A DNA stretch of 64,000 nt from Knufia peltigerae. Lineage: Eukaryota > Ascomycota > Eurotiomycetes > Chaetothyriales > Trichomeriaceae. The stretch is taken from contig JAPDRN010000002.1 of NCBI GenBank assembly GCA_030247855.1, positions 682,001 through 746,000 on the forward strand. The letters run 5' to 3'. The notes under the pieces are model-generated. The model did not search any database. It was not told the DNA's origin and saw only the letters and a list, made by a program, of their open reading frames with translations. Shown piece after piece: positions 20,960 through 30,713 of the stretch. The translations under genes were made by a program, and so were the position numbers. Each line of letters opens with the position of its first letter. Position 1 is the first letter of the stretch.

Positions 20960-22336
20960 TCAGCCGGATGGAGAGCTTTGTTCTGGCATCGACCACTGGC
21001 TCGAGGTGAGCGTGGATTCGATCATTTCAGGTGTTCCATCCGTAGATGCTTCTTCATCTAACCCGCCAGTATGCTCCTTCTCATTTACAAAGAATCCGAC
21101 TGACTTTCCATTCTTCTGACTGGTCCTTTTTGGGACCACAATATCCCCGTTCCAAGGTTGACATTTATAGATGATCTCACCACATCGTAAACAGGTCCAT
21201 CCGCCACCTTCCTCCGCTTCAATCTTTTTAGCGATGCAGACAAAGCAGTAGATACATCCACAAGGGGTTGTCTCATAGGGGTTGACTACATCTGTTGTGG
21301 CAGAGCCGATGACTCCTCCTCCCGCACCTGTGTTGGCCCCAAGGATTTCTGCCTCTGATGTGGACGTAGGGTTCTGCTCCTCATAACATACCGCACATGT
21401 TCTCTCTGGCAAAAACGACAAAGGCCCACTTTTGATTTTTCCTTCGTCTTCATCAGTGGAGTCGGACCGCATCGCATCTTTCGTCTTTTTCCAAGCCCTT
21501 GCTAGCCATTTGCGCCACCGGCTGATCCCGACCAGCGGTAGCAGGAACAACAAGAACTCGGTGAAAGCGTGCCAGACTAGCTGTCGATTCAGGTACTCGA
21601 ATGAAACCTCTCGGCTGACTTGATTGGAGGGCGAAACAAGCCTCAACTGTAACAAGCGATCTGTGAGGGTGCGGTAACGCCCATTGACTAAAAACACCAG
21701 AAAAGAAAAGAATGCAGCGATCGAGTGAGTTGTTGAAGCGAAAGAGGTCAACCTCATGAGTTGTTGAACCGCCTCACTAGGTGCCGTGTATCCTCGCTCT
21801 TGATCAATAAGCCAGTCTTCCCATTTGTCCCATCCATATCTCCCAAATACCGTGATTAGTCCATAGAGAGCTTTCTGCCATCTGGTTGGCTTCGGAAGGG
21901 CAAGACTCGATTGCCGGGCGTCAGCGTAGCGTAGATTTTGTAGTGCAGCTCCGTAAGATGCATCGTTATCCCATATGGAGAGTTTGAACAGTACCGCCCT
22001 CAGTCCAAGCAGGATCTCTTGCGACCAGTCATCCTGGAGATGCGGTCCTAGATACTTCAAGGCATCTGCAACCTGCGTCTTCAACAACCCCAGTAGTTCC
22101 TCGTCCAGCAGTTCCGCATCCACCTGGCCCACTCGAAAGGCCGGCCGAGTTCCCTCGGAGTCTAGTAATGTCGACCAGAAAGCTGATAGCTCAGGGCGTA
22201 AAGAATGAGTAAGTCGGGTCAAGGAACGACTCTGAGTAGGGTTTATTTGGGAGTTCGTGGCATGGGCTTCCAGCTGTCGGGCACGCTGTCGCGCCAATAT
22301 TCGTTCTTGAGCAGCGGCAAAGCTGCTGGAGGACAT
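20960..22336 (-). CDS. PEX2: Peroxisome biogenesis factor 2 (RING peroxin)
   Basis: PEX2 is one of three RING E3 ligases (with PEX10 and PEX12) in the peroxisomal membrane that ubiquitinate the import receptor PEX5 so it can be recycled. The single-exon protein has 458 residues from the ATG at 22336. The open frame extends 18 codons further but contains only a GTG. Pex2/Pex12 N-terminal membrane region: residues about 50-290 with hydrophobic helices near 203-217 and 255-270. C-terminal RING: CAVCYEE near 314, then CGCIYCFVC near 359-367, and CLRC near 382-385. The usual zinc-binding His of CGH is a Cys here (CGC). An insert rich in glycine and threonine lengthens the first RING loop. It is divergent from KAP120 over 421 bp. 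Confidence 0.95.
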   Translation of the reverse strand: MSSSSFAAAQERILARQRARQLEAHATNSQINPTQSRSLTRLTHSLRPELSAFWSTLLDSEGTRPAFRVGQVDAELLDEELLGLLKTQVADALKYLGPHLQDDWSQEILLGLRAVLFKLSIWDNDASYGAALQNLRYADARQSSLALPKPTRWQKALYGLITVFGRYGWDKWEDWLIDQERGYTAPSEAVQQLMRLTSFASTTHSIAAFFSFLVFLVNGRYRTLTDRLLQLRLVSPSNQVSREVSFEYLNRQLVWHAFTEFLLFLLPLVGISRWRKWLARAWKKTKDAMRSDSTDEDEGKIKSGPLSFLPERTCAVCYEEQNPTSTSEAEILGANTGAGGGVIGSATTDVVNPYETTPCGCIYCFVCIAKKIEAEEGGGWTCLRCGEIIYKCQPWNGDIVVPKRTSQKNGKSVGFFVNEKEHTGGLDEEASTDGTPEMIESTLTSSQWSMPEQSSPSG

Positions 22337-22757
22337 GGTTGAGAAACCATGAGAGAAACTTTTAGGGGAAAGAAATCGTGAAGAATACACGAGAGATGGG
22401 AAATCATGAATGGAACGACCGATTCAACCGAGGCTGTAATTACCAAAAGATCGCCGCGTCTGACAGGGAGTAATTTGCACCTATCGATTGAGTACTGATA
22501 GAAAAAAACTAGTGTCTGACAACGACCTTTATTGACCCAGTATATTGTGCCAAACATCCATTGTGCCTCGTCACTTTTATTGGTGACTCTCAACTAAAGA
22601 ATCTTATGATGCTGTTTTAATATCAGTCTTTGAGGCTCTTGTTCTAATACAAGTTTGTTTGGCATCGCATGACCAGGGGTTCTGATATTTTCTATCTTTT
22701 TGATTCAGGCCCGGAAGCTGCTCAAATTCCAATGTCTGATGAAAGTCGAATAACAAA
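22337..22757. promoter_or_regulatory. Divergent promoter region PEX2 / KAP120
   Basis: 421 bp separate the start codons of the two divergently transcribed genes, so both promoters lie within it. No specific binding site was identified. Confidence 0.55.
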
Positions 22758-25700
22758 ATGCCGTCTTTTGCCATCGAAGCTGAAGGCGAAGCCAACCCTC
22801 TGTCCAGGGGTCTGGTAATTAACACGCTTCTCAGTGCTCAGAACCTTAATTTTCAGGCATTGAAAGTTTCTACACAGCAGCTGTCGAACTGGGAAAGGGC
22901 ACCTATGTACTATACGTTGCTTCAGGATATTTATGCCGATCTCTCCCTACCCAAAGATGTCAGATTTCAAGCAATTATCCAGCTTAAGAACGGGATTGAC
23001 AAGTACTGGCGAAAGACTGCGACTCATGCCATCGACAAGTCTGAAAAGCAACAGATCAAAACGAGGTCTATCGAGGCTGGTTTAAGAGAACCGGAGTCAG
23101 CCCTGGCACTCCAGAACGCGCTGATGGTGGCGAAGATCGTACGGTACGAATTTCCTCACGACTGGCCCGATATCCTTCACGTTATCCGGCAACACATCCG
23201 ATCTGCTGGTCACGACCGCCTCTACACCTCGAATGTATTTATCCTCACATTACAAGTCGTCAAGGAACTGGCGTCGGGGAGGCTCCAGCGCACCAAGAAA
23301 AGTCTCCAGCAAGAGTCAGACGAACTTGTGAGCGATCTTCTGACCGTCTACACTTCTTTGGCGTCAGGCTGGCATTCTGGTATGGGGAGTATACAAGCCG
23401 ACCCCAACAGCTATTCAGGGCTGAAAATCTTGAGACGTTTGGTGGTGGTGGGGTTCGAGAGTCCTCATCGACACGAGGTGGTCAAGCATGTGTGGGCAGT
23501 TCTGCATGCTGAACAAAATGCTTTCTGGAAAGAATTGAATCTTGACGAAACACCGGATATGAAGACTATGCGTTTGAAACATCTTTTACAATTATCAAAA
23601 TTCTATCTTGAGATGGCACGCAACCATCCAGCCTCATTTGTCTTGCTTGGATGCACAGATGTTCTGGATCATGCTTGGCTTGTCATTAACCACAATGATG
23701 CCAAACCAGCGCTTGAAGGCAATTTCGACTGGGCGGTGTATCGTAGCGGAGATGTCAACGACGAATCCCCGATTGAGAAATTGTCGCTGAAAGCACTGCT
23801 CTTATTTCGCGCTTGCTGCAAAATGGTTTTTCACCCGGTTCAGACTTTCAAATATCAGACACCCCAGGATAAAGAGGACCGCAAACAGGCTGTGGATTTC
23901 GTCAAGAATAGCGTGCTGACCGATGCCTTTGTTATTCAACTCATGGAACTTTTGGTTACGCAATATTTTGTCCTACGCCCTTCCGATTTGAGAGACTGGG
24001 AGGAAGATCCTGATGAGTGGGAGAAGAGAGAGGAGGAGGTTGCTGATGCATGGGAGTTCTCCAGCCGTTCATGCTCCGAAAAACTCTTCTTGGACCTTGT
24101 CATCAATTTCAAAGAGTTGCTTGTGCCGCGATTGCTCGACGTTTTCCGACAGTACGCCGTGACCTCAAACACCAATATTCTTCTGAAGGACAGCCTGTAC
24201 TCTGCTATTGGCATCTCTGCTGCCTGCTTGGAGGATGTTCTTGACTTCAACACCTTCCTCCGCACAACTCTCGTCCCCGAAGTGCAAATAAACCAGCCAA
24301 ACTATCGGTTGTTACGGCGGCGGATTGCAATATTACTTGGTCAGTGGGTGCCGATAAAGCCCGAAACCATTGACAGAGTCGCTGTCTATCAGATATTTAC
24401 GCACTTGCTCGCTAGTGGCGAGCAGCTCAACGACCACGTCGTTCGGGTAACCGCTGGACGCCAGCTTCGTCTCGTGTTGGAGCCTTTTGAGTTTAAGTTC
24501 GCTGATTTTCACCCATACGCCGACCCCCTCCTGAAAAGCTTGATGTCCTTGATAGCAGAGACCGAATTGTCTGAAACAAAGATGGCATTACTAGAGACTG
24601 TCCGAGTTGCTGTAACAAAGCTTGAAGGCCAGATAGAGCCGTATGCTCAGGACATCATGTCCATGCTGCCGCCACTGTGGCTTGGCTCAGGAGACGAGCA
24701 TCTGATGAAACAGGCAATCTTGAGTATGATCACCGCAATTGTCAACAGTCTTGGGCAAAAGAGTCTATCATACCACAATGCCATCTTGCCCATCATTCAC
24801 GACTCTGTCCAGCCAGAGTCTGAAGCCATTGTCTATCTGTTGGAGGAAGCGCTCGACTTGTGGTCCGCCATCCTGCAGCAGACTCCTTCTAACCAGGCCT
24901 CGCCAGAGCTACTGAAGCTGTCCCACTCTCTACTGCCACTGCTAGATATTGGCAGCGAGCTCCTTCGCCAAATCTTTGAACTCATCGAATCATACACGAT
25001 CCTCTCACCTACCACGATTCTGGCCCCGGATTTCCTTACGCCACTCCTGACATCATCGAAAGCTCTCCTTTCAATGTTGGCTTCGAGCCGCGCTCGCGAT
25101 GCAGCTCTCGCTCCTCATGTCATCGAGTACCTGATTGCTACAGTCTCCGTCGAAGGGTACAGCCAACATGATTCCCGCCAGGCTCTCATGCACATCCTCG
25201 ATTCTATGCTCAACACGGGCTATCTCTCATCCCTCCTTTCTCTGCTCAAAGACGCTCATGACTATCACGAGGATCCTCGTCCCAGCAAACGCCCACCAGA
25301 CATCATCGGGCCAGGCGAGACCACACTGTTCACCGTCCTCTCGCGCGCCGTCATTCTCTTGCCAGAACAAACATCCCAGGCCATCCTCGCGACGAACGTC
25401 ACCACGGCCTCTTCGCCGACGCCGATGCAATGGCTTCTGACCGAATGGCTCCAGTCCATCGACAGTATCGGCGACATTTTGCGAAAGAAACTCCAGGTCA
25501 TCGCACTGACCAGCCTCCTTGCCGTGTCGGCTCCTCCGGTCTCCACGCTCATGCTGGAAAACCTGCAGTCCCTGCTCACCATCTGGACGGACGTTGTCGT
25601 CGAGCTGGGACAGGAAGCCGCCGAGGAGAGCCAGGGCGACTACCTGTGGCACAACACGCCCGGAGACGTGCCCGAGTGGCCCGACCACACGCCCGAAGAC

Positions 25701-25883
25701 GGCCGGAAGAGGGTGATCAGTAACGCTGATCCCATCTACGGCGTCAACGTCAGGCACTTCATCGCCGACGCGCTGCGTGCGACCATGGACCGGACCGGTG
25801 GCCCCCAGGTGTTCGAGCGGGAATGGTTGTCGAGGATCGACTCGGTCGTGCTCAAGTCCTTTGTGGAGCTGAAGCTGCTGTAG
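22758..25883 (+). CDS. KAP120: Importin-beta family karyopherin (Kap120 / importin-11 type)
   Basis: Karyopherins carry cargo through the nuclear pore in a Ran-GTP-dependent way; yeast Kap120 also works in 60S pre-ribosome export. The frame is 1,041 residues with no intron, close to yeast Kap120 (about 1,030). It starts at the ATG at 22758. The importin-beta N-terminal domain is visible near residues 30-110: LSNWERAPMYYTLLQDIY and then RFQAIIQLKNGIDKYWRK, the typical surface that binds Ran. The remainder is a chain of helical HEAT-like repeats without low-complexity breaks. An acidic loop with repeated Glu lies near 417-435. Assignment to the importin-11/Kap120 branch is from overall sequence impression and length, so other large karyopherins are a less likely alternative. 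Confidence 0.9.
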   Translation: MPSFAIEAEGEANPLSRGLVINTLLSAQNLNFQALKVSTQQLSNWERAPMYYTLLQDIYADLSLPKDVRFQAIIQLKNGIDKYWRKTATHAIDKSEKQQIKTRSIEAGLREPESALALQNALMVAKIVRYEFPHDWPDILHVIRQHIRSAGHDRLYTSNVFILTLQVVKELASGRLQRTKKSLQQESDELVSDLLTVYTSLASGWHSGMGSIQADPNSYSGLKILRRLVVVGFESPHRHEVVKHVWAVLHAEQNAFWKELNLDETPDMKTMRLKHLLQLSKFYLEMARNHPASFVLLGCTDVLDHAWLVINHNDAKPALEGNFDWAVYRSGDVNDESPIEKLSLKALLLFRACCKMVFHPVQTFKYQTPQDKEDRKQAVDFVKNSVLTDAFVIQLMELLVTQYFVLRPSDLRDWEEDPDEWEKREEEVADAWEFSSRSCSEKLFLDLVINFKELLVPRLLDVFRQYAVTSNTNILLKDSLYSAIGISAACLEDVLDFNTFLRTTLVPEVQINQPNYRLLRRRIAILLGQWVPIKPETIDRVAVYQIFTHLLASGEQLNDHVVRVTAGRQLRLVLEPFEFKFADFHPYADPLLKSLMSLIAETELSETKMALLETVRVAVTKLEGQIEPYAQDIMSMLPPLWLGSGDEHLMKQAILSMITAIVNSLGQKSLSYHNAILPIIHDSVQPESEAIVYLLEEALDLWSAILQQTPSNQASPELLKLSHSLLPLLDIGSELLRQIFELIESYTILSPTTILAPDFLTPLLTSSKALLSMLASSRARDAALAPHVIEYLIATVSVEGYSQHDSRQALMHILDSMLNTGYLSSLLSLLKDAHDYHEDPRPSKRPPDIIGPGETTLFTVLSRAVILLPEQTSQAILATNVTTASSPTPMQWLLTEWLQSIDSIGDILRKKLQVIALTSLLAVSAPPVSTLMLENLQSLLTIWTDVVVELGQEAAEESQGDYLWHNTPGDVPEWPDHTPEDGRKRVISNADPIYGVNVRHFIADALRATMDRTGGPQVFEREWLSRIDSVVLKSFVELKLL

Positions 25884-26390
25884 GCCATCGTGGTCTGAAA
25901 GATTTGGCCTCTAGAGATCATGTGGGGCGGCATATGGACTCGTCGTCCTCAGAAAGGTCGATGAGTAGTGATGAGTAGCTTCGCAGGTGGACAGGAAAGC
26001 CTTTCAGTCAAAATACTCGAGAACAATCGTGTCACGGGTGACTCGCAGACCGTGTCTTGAGAATCTGGGTTACATAATTCTAGCGTAAATGGTCGCCCAA
26101 AGACATCGAGGGCCTTGTCGTATGAGATCAATGATTTATTATCACGGACAAGATCGATGCGGACAGTCTTTCCCTAAAGAATCACTTCTCGAAGGTGGGA
26201 AGGTCGATAGATTGGACGTAACGAAACACCAAAGAAATCGTGAAACAAAACTTCTATCCTCCTACTTGATTATTGTATTATTGAATCGTGTCTGCTCATG
26301 AACGCTAGTGCTCTTACTCGTACTATTCTCGTGCCATTGACCGGCCATGCATTGTTGAAATTGATCGTGGATCTCTATATCTAGCGTCTT
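25884..26390. other. Intergenic, convergent 3' ends
   Basis: This is the region between the 3' ends of KAP120 (plus) and the hydrolase-phosphatase gene (minus). No gene is seen. Confidence 0.45.
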
Positions 26391-28337
26391 CTACTTGATC
26401 GTACTTGCCCGTCTCAATCCGACATGATATCGCATGAACAAAGTGTCGATGAAGTGATCATGCTTGATTCCGGGCGGTTTCGCCCTTGCAAACTCGTCTA
26501 ACGCATCCTGTGGCCTATACCCCTCCCGTTCGATGAGGTAGCACGCAATGAAGAACCCCGTCCGGTTGTACCCGTAATGACAATGTACGCCGATCGCTTT
26601 GTCATCGTGGCCGGGCTCGGCTCGTAGCCGGTCAACGAGGGCAATGAAATCTTTAACCTCGACGGGTGTGGGGGGCACTTTACTCACGGTCGGGAACTTG
26701 TGGTACTCTATGCCGCCGCGCTCGAGGGCCTGCGTGTCGTAGACAGGACTGTCGTGGGAGATGTCGATGACGGCAAATATGCGGTCGCGCCAATTGCTTA
26801 GAAATACGCTCGGTGTGTGTATGGGGTCTTGCTCGCGCAGTGTCTTGAGCGCGCGAAAGAGACCCTTTGGGCCAATAGGCCCTGAAACGGGCATCACGTT
26901 CTGCCATTTCCGTAAGTTCTTGACATCCCATTTGCCGGATGTGGTGAGCTGTTGGAGTTGCCAGCCTAGGCTGAGTTGTGGAGACACGTAACGAGAAAGA
27001 AAGTCCTCTATCAGCCCGGCTACGGTGCGGTACGTACTGTGGTCATACATCAGAGCATGAGCGGCTGGTGAGGGTAGGACGGCGGTTTTGACGATCGTTG
27101 CATTGTGGCTGGACATTTCACTTGTTGAAGGGAGAGTACCGTACTGGTGGTCAGATGCCGTCTGGTCATTTTCAGATGTGGGGGGTCTGTTGTTGGCTCC
27201 AGACTCATCAACACCTGAGGTGGTTGGATTTGTGTTTGAATCAGTGGCGAGTGGAATGGTGTCGCCGGTTGTGGCTGCATTCATATTGGTTTGAGATGGC
27301 CGGCGCAGGTACGAGATTATTGTTTGCAACTCTTCTGGTTTTGTCACTGTGTCGGATTCGCCTGCGATCAAAAACAAGGGGACTTTGATCCGCGACCATA
27401 CTTCTCTGCCAGGAATACCACCATGCGGAACTCCAGACTCGTTATATTGTGGCAGGCAACCCAGTGTTGATCGTTTCCAAACAGGAGTCTTGAAGCTCTT
27501 GTTGAAGGACAACTGTAGGCGACGAAGGTCGATCTTAGCGCCTTTACCTGCCATCCTTTCAACACTCTTTGAATTGACGCCGCCCCTCCGGTCGAAGAAT
27601 CGTAATGCGTCCAGAGCAAAATCCGGCAGAGCAAGTAGCTTCCGGGCGGACTTGACCTGAGGTGGAGTGGGCGGGCACGCTTTAGGACAGAGCCCGACAA
27701 TTCCTTCAACAGAAATCGATAACCCCGGATCTGTTGCAAGAGTCGCGGCGATAGAACAGCCCAAGCTGTGTGCCACTAATACAACCTTTTTGTGGCCCCG
27801 TTCATGGCATATCTCCGTGATTGCCTTTCGCCACAAGGCCACAAAAGCCTTAAATGAATACGCATTGTAGTCCTTGGGAGCGAATGATGACATGCCATGA
27901 CCAGGCAATTCTATGCCGAAGCATGGGCCGACGTTGACCAATGAGCCGAGAAGAGGTGTAAATTGATGCAACGAACCGCCCAGGCCATGAAGAAATACCA
28001 GCAGAGGTAAGTCTGCTATAGCTTGAAGCTTTTCAGCATGAGCATGTGGGTGATAGAAGGTCCTAATAGAAGGATATGTAGCATGTTCGGTCTCATATTG
28101 GAGAGACGAAGCATGGTTCTTGAGTAAAGAATGGTCGTCTTCGTCAGATGTTGTTGTCTTGTCGTCAGACTCTCGATCCGAAAAGAGGTAGTGCCGTGAG
28201 ATATAGAGTGTACTAGCGCCGAGAAGCAACGCGATAGTAATTGATGTAGCCATTGCAACAGACTTGGATACTGGTCCGGGATAGACCTTAGGGAACGTAA
28301 TCCCGCGTTGAGCAGGGGAAAGAATCTTCCAACTCAT
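26391..28337 (-). CDS. Alpha/beta hydrolase fused to RNA-triphosphatase-like cysteine phosphatase
   Basis: Single exon, 648 residues, ATG at 28337. A hydrophobic segment at about 26-46 could anchor the protein in a membrane. Residues 110-450 form an alpha/beta hydrolase: HGLGG oxyanion loop at 117-121, nucleophile elbow AHSLG with Ser191, acid Asp329 in GESD, and His427 in AAHALMYD, a complete triad. A polar insert (about 344-415) sits between Asp and His. The C-terminal domain (about 475-640) has the cysteine-phosphatase loop VHCHYGYNRTG with Cys586 and Arg592. It is preceded by FAVIDISHDSPVYD and EYHKFPT, a pattern I associate with mRNA-capping-type RNA 5'-triphosphatases and PIR1/DUSP11 rather than ordinary MAP-kinase phosphatases. 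Both catalytic domains look active. What the fusion does is unknown; lipid/ester hydrolysis coupled to RNA or phosphoinositide dephosphorylation are guesses. It is divergent from GatB. Confidence 0.88.
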   Translation of the reverse strand: MSWKILSPAQRGITFPKVYPGPVSKSVAMATSITIALLLGASTLYISRHYLFSDRESDDKTTTSDEDDHSLLKNHASSLQYETEHATYPSIRTFYHPHAHAEKLQAIADLPLLVFLHGLGGSLHQFTPLLGSLVNVGPCFGIELPGHGMSSFAPKDYNAYSFKAFVALWRKAITEICHERGHKKVVLVAHSLGCSIAATLATDPGLSISVEGIVGLCPKACPPTPPQVKSARKLLALPDFALDALRFFDRRGGVNSKSVERMAGKGAKIDLRRLQLSFNKSFKTPVWKRSTLGCLPQYNESGVPHGGIPGREVWSRIKVPLFLIAGESDTVTKPEELQTIISYLRRPSQTNMNAATTGDTIPLATDSNTNPTTSGVDESGANNRPPTSENDQTASDHQYGTLPSTSEMSSHNATIVKTAVLPSPAAHALMYDHSTYRTVAGLIEDFLSRYVSPQLSLGWQLQQLTTSGKWDVKNLRKWQNVMPVSGPIGPKGLFRALKTLREQDPIHTPSVFLSNWRDRIFAVIDISHDSPVYDTQALERGGIEYHKFPTVSKVPPTPVEVKDFIALVDRLRAEPGHDDKAIGVHCHYGYNRTGFFIACYLIEREGYRPQDALDEFARAKPPGIKHDHFIDTLFMRYHVGLRRASTIK

Positions 28338-28874
28338 GGCTATACATCATAGCGCGATAGAGAATAGAATAAAGATCTGAATACGTGTTGCTGTAAACTG
28401 GAATATAGTTGATTGTGTGTGTGTGTGTGTGTGTATGTGTGAGGTTTTTGCCAAATGGCCTGGAAGATTCAAGTGATTGTGACACGAAGAGTCAGGCGCG
28501 ATGTAGCTCTTTGTCTGTCCAGGGTGCCGATGGCGGTTGATATGAACATACTAACCTATCCTGCTTTGATACTTGTCCTTCTTGTAAGACTGTAAACGTG
28601 AAAGCCCAGTGATTGGGCCCCTTTCAATATCTTATGCCCTTGAACACGAAATGTTGGATGTTGTCACTGCTACGACATTCGGATCTTCGGAGAATATTTT
28701 TCCGAAACTCGAGACTTGCAGATACGGTGAGCTATTTGCCCACTCCATGGTCTACCGCGAAACATCTGGCACAATAGTGCAAGTCGACCACAAATAACTT
28801 CGCTATACGAAGTCGCAGCTCGCACTGCTATATCATTGTCCTCACTTCGCCGCCGTTGGGAGTCCCAACAGCCT
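28338..28874. promoter_or_regulatory. Divergent promoter region hydrolase-phosphatase / GatB
   Basis: 537 bp lie between the two start codons. It holds a TG dinucleotide repeat (listed separately) about 75-100 bp upstream of the minus-strand gene. It also holds a 6-bp perfect inverted repeat ACTTCG-CTATA-CGAAGT at 28797-28813, about 60 bp upstream of the GatB start. Confidence 0.5.
28413..28440. repeat. TG dinucleotide microsatellite
   Basis: About ten TG units with one A interruption near the end. It lies just upstream of the minus-strand hydrolase-phosphatase gene, and is likely length-polymorphic. Confidence 0.9.
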
Positions 28875-30713
28875 ATGCAGCAAAGATGGATGGCATGTAT
28901 GCGTCCATTGTCCGCACGCCGGTCTCTTCCTGTCATTCCGTACCGTGAACCGTGCGTGCGGCCTCTGGTTAGCAGACATGTCTTCGTTCATCTGCGGACC
29001 TTTCACTCTTCCCATGCGCGCCTGGACGATGCTCATACCCCCCTTCGCAAGCAGTTGAAACATGCTGCGAAATCGGCGAAGTTATCTGGAAGCGCTCAGG
29101 TATCCGACCATCATGACGTCCTCGACGACTGGGAACTCACAGTGGGTATCGAAATCCATGCCCAATTGAATACTGCCAGAAAGCTCTTTTCTTGTACGTG
29201 CCGTGTCCCTATATCAGACCAAGCTCATACTGATTTTCGAGCAGCTGCATCAACTACACCAAACACAGAGCCAAACTCAAATGTGGCGGCTTTCGACATT
29301 GCCTTGCCAGGAACTTTGCCCGTATTCCAACCAGCGATCGTACTGCCCGCACTCCGAGCCGCCCTTGTCCTAGGCTGCCGCGTTGAACCAGTCAGCTATT
29401 TTGATCGGAAACACTACTTCTATCATGATCAGCCCGCAGGTTACCAGATAACTCAATATTACCACCCGTTCGCAAGACGTGGCCGGGTCACCCTATCGTC
29501 AGACGATGGCTTGCTGGATGGAGAAATAGTCGATGTGCGCATAAAGCAGGTACAGTTGGAACAAGATACGGCACGAAGCCAGGAGGAAGATGAAAATACA
29601 ACCTTGATCGACTTCAACCGGAGCGGTCATGCATTGGTTGAGATCATATCGCTTCCAGACCTTCACTCACCACGACATGCGGCTGCATATGTCCGCAAGG
29701 TCCAGGCCTTGCTGTACGCTGTTGATGCTGTCACGACTGGAATGGAGTTAGGTGGATTACGAGCCGATGTGAACGTGTCTGTTCGCCGCCGTGACGATAC
29801 TAGCGACCAAGGGCTTGCATACGCTGGTGTTTCTGGACTTGGTCAACGAACCGAGATCAAGAACCTCAGCACTTTCAAGGGTATTGAGGATGCCATCACA
29901 GCAGAGAGAGATCGCCAAATCAAACTTCTACAGTCCGGAGGTACCGTCGAACCTGAAACCAGAGGATGGTCCACGACACACCCCAACGAAACTAGAAGGC
30001 TCCGAGGCAAGGAAGGCGAAGTCGATTACAGGTACATGCCTGATGCTGACATCCCTCCGTTGTGCTTTGACACGGAACTTGTCGACTACCTTTTCAAGAC
30101 CATGCCTCCCACGCCCGAGGCTCTGGCTCAGCGTCTGATCAAACAATATGGGCTTTCACCAACAGATTCGAGAACATTAGAATCTCTCGACGACGGCGAA
30201 AGGTTGATATACTTTCAAGAAGTCGTTGACGAACTGTTGAACTTGAGCTATAACACCGAATCTCTCAAGGATGTCGGCAAACTAGCGGGTAACTGGGTTC
30301 TACATGAACTCGGCTCCCTGTTTTCCGTGGATGAAAGTCCCTGGTCAAGTCATAGAGTTCCAGCCCAGTCTCTCGCCCATATCATCCACCATCTAAGGAA
30401 AGGCGAGATCAAGGGCCCATCCGCCAAGCTGATACTGAAACTCCTCTTCAATGGCGACACTCGCAGAGTTTCCACGATCATTCAAGACGAAAAGTTGTCC
30501 TTCACCAAGATGTCGCCAGAGGACTACGAGATGATTGCAAGCGAGGTTATGAATAAATTCCCCGACACTGTCAAGGACATCGTCGAGAAGGGTAAAGTCG
30601 GAAAAATCCAGTTCCTGATGGGTCAAATGATGAGGCACCCACGGAGGAGCGAGATAGAACCGCCTCAGGCCGAGAAGACTCTACGCCGGCTCATATTGGG
30701 TGAGAAGCCCTAG
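28875..30713 (+). CDS. GatB (PET112): Mitochondrial glutamyl-tRNA(Gln) amidotransferase subunit B
   Basis: GatB is the kinase/tRNA-binding subunit of the GatFAB/GatCAB complex that converts Glu-tRNA(Gln) to Gln-tRNA(Gln) in mitochondria. The open frame continues upstream but only from a TTG. The first ATG is 28875, giving 612 residues. The first 60 residues are rich in Arg, Ser and His with almost no acid (MRPLSARRSLPVIPYREP), a typical mitochondrial presequence. The catalytic cradle begins with WELTVGIEIHAQL near 89. Family blocks YFDRKHYFYHDQPAGYQITQ near 175-194 and the KNLSTFKGIEDAI helix follow. The C-terminal YqeY-like tail ends near KVGKIQFLMGQMMR, the tRNA-binding tail domain. The protein is complete and intronless. 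Confidence 0.95.
   Translation: MQQRWMACMRPLSARRSLPVIPYREPCVRPLVSRHVFVHLRTFHSSHARLDDAHTPLRKQLKHAAKSAKLSGSAQVSDHHDVLDDWELTVGIEIHAQLNTARKLFSCTCRVPISDQAHTDFRAAASTTPNTEPNSNVAAFDIALPGTLPVFQPAIVLPALRAALVLGCRVEPVSYFDRKHYFYHDQPAGYQITQYYHPFARRGRVTLSSDDGLLDGEIVDVRIKQVQLEQDTARSQEEDENTTLIDFNRSGHALVEIISLPDLHSPRHAAAYVRKVQALLYAVDAVTTGMELGGLRADVNVSVRRRDDTSDQGLAYAGVSGLGQRTEIKNLSTFKGIEDAITAERDRQIKLLQSGGTVEPETRGWSTTHPNETRRLRGKEGEVDYRYMPDADIPPLCFDTELVDYLFKTMPPTPEALAQRLIKQYGLSPTDSRTLESLDDGERLIYFQEVVDELLNLSYNTESLKDVGKLAGNWVLHELGSLFSVDESPWSSHRVPAQSLAHIIHHLRKGEIKGPSAKLILKLLFNGDTRRVSTIIQDEKLSFTKMSPEDYEMIASEVMNKFPDTVKDIVEKGKVGKIQFLMGQMMRHPRRSEIEPPQAEKTLRRLILGEKP

Noticed and set aside
28797..28813. loxP-like half sites (ACTTCG-CTATA-CGAAGT)
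   Set aside because: Only 6-bp arms match and the spacer is 5 bp instead of the loxP arrangement; most likely a chance dyad in the GatB promoter.
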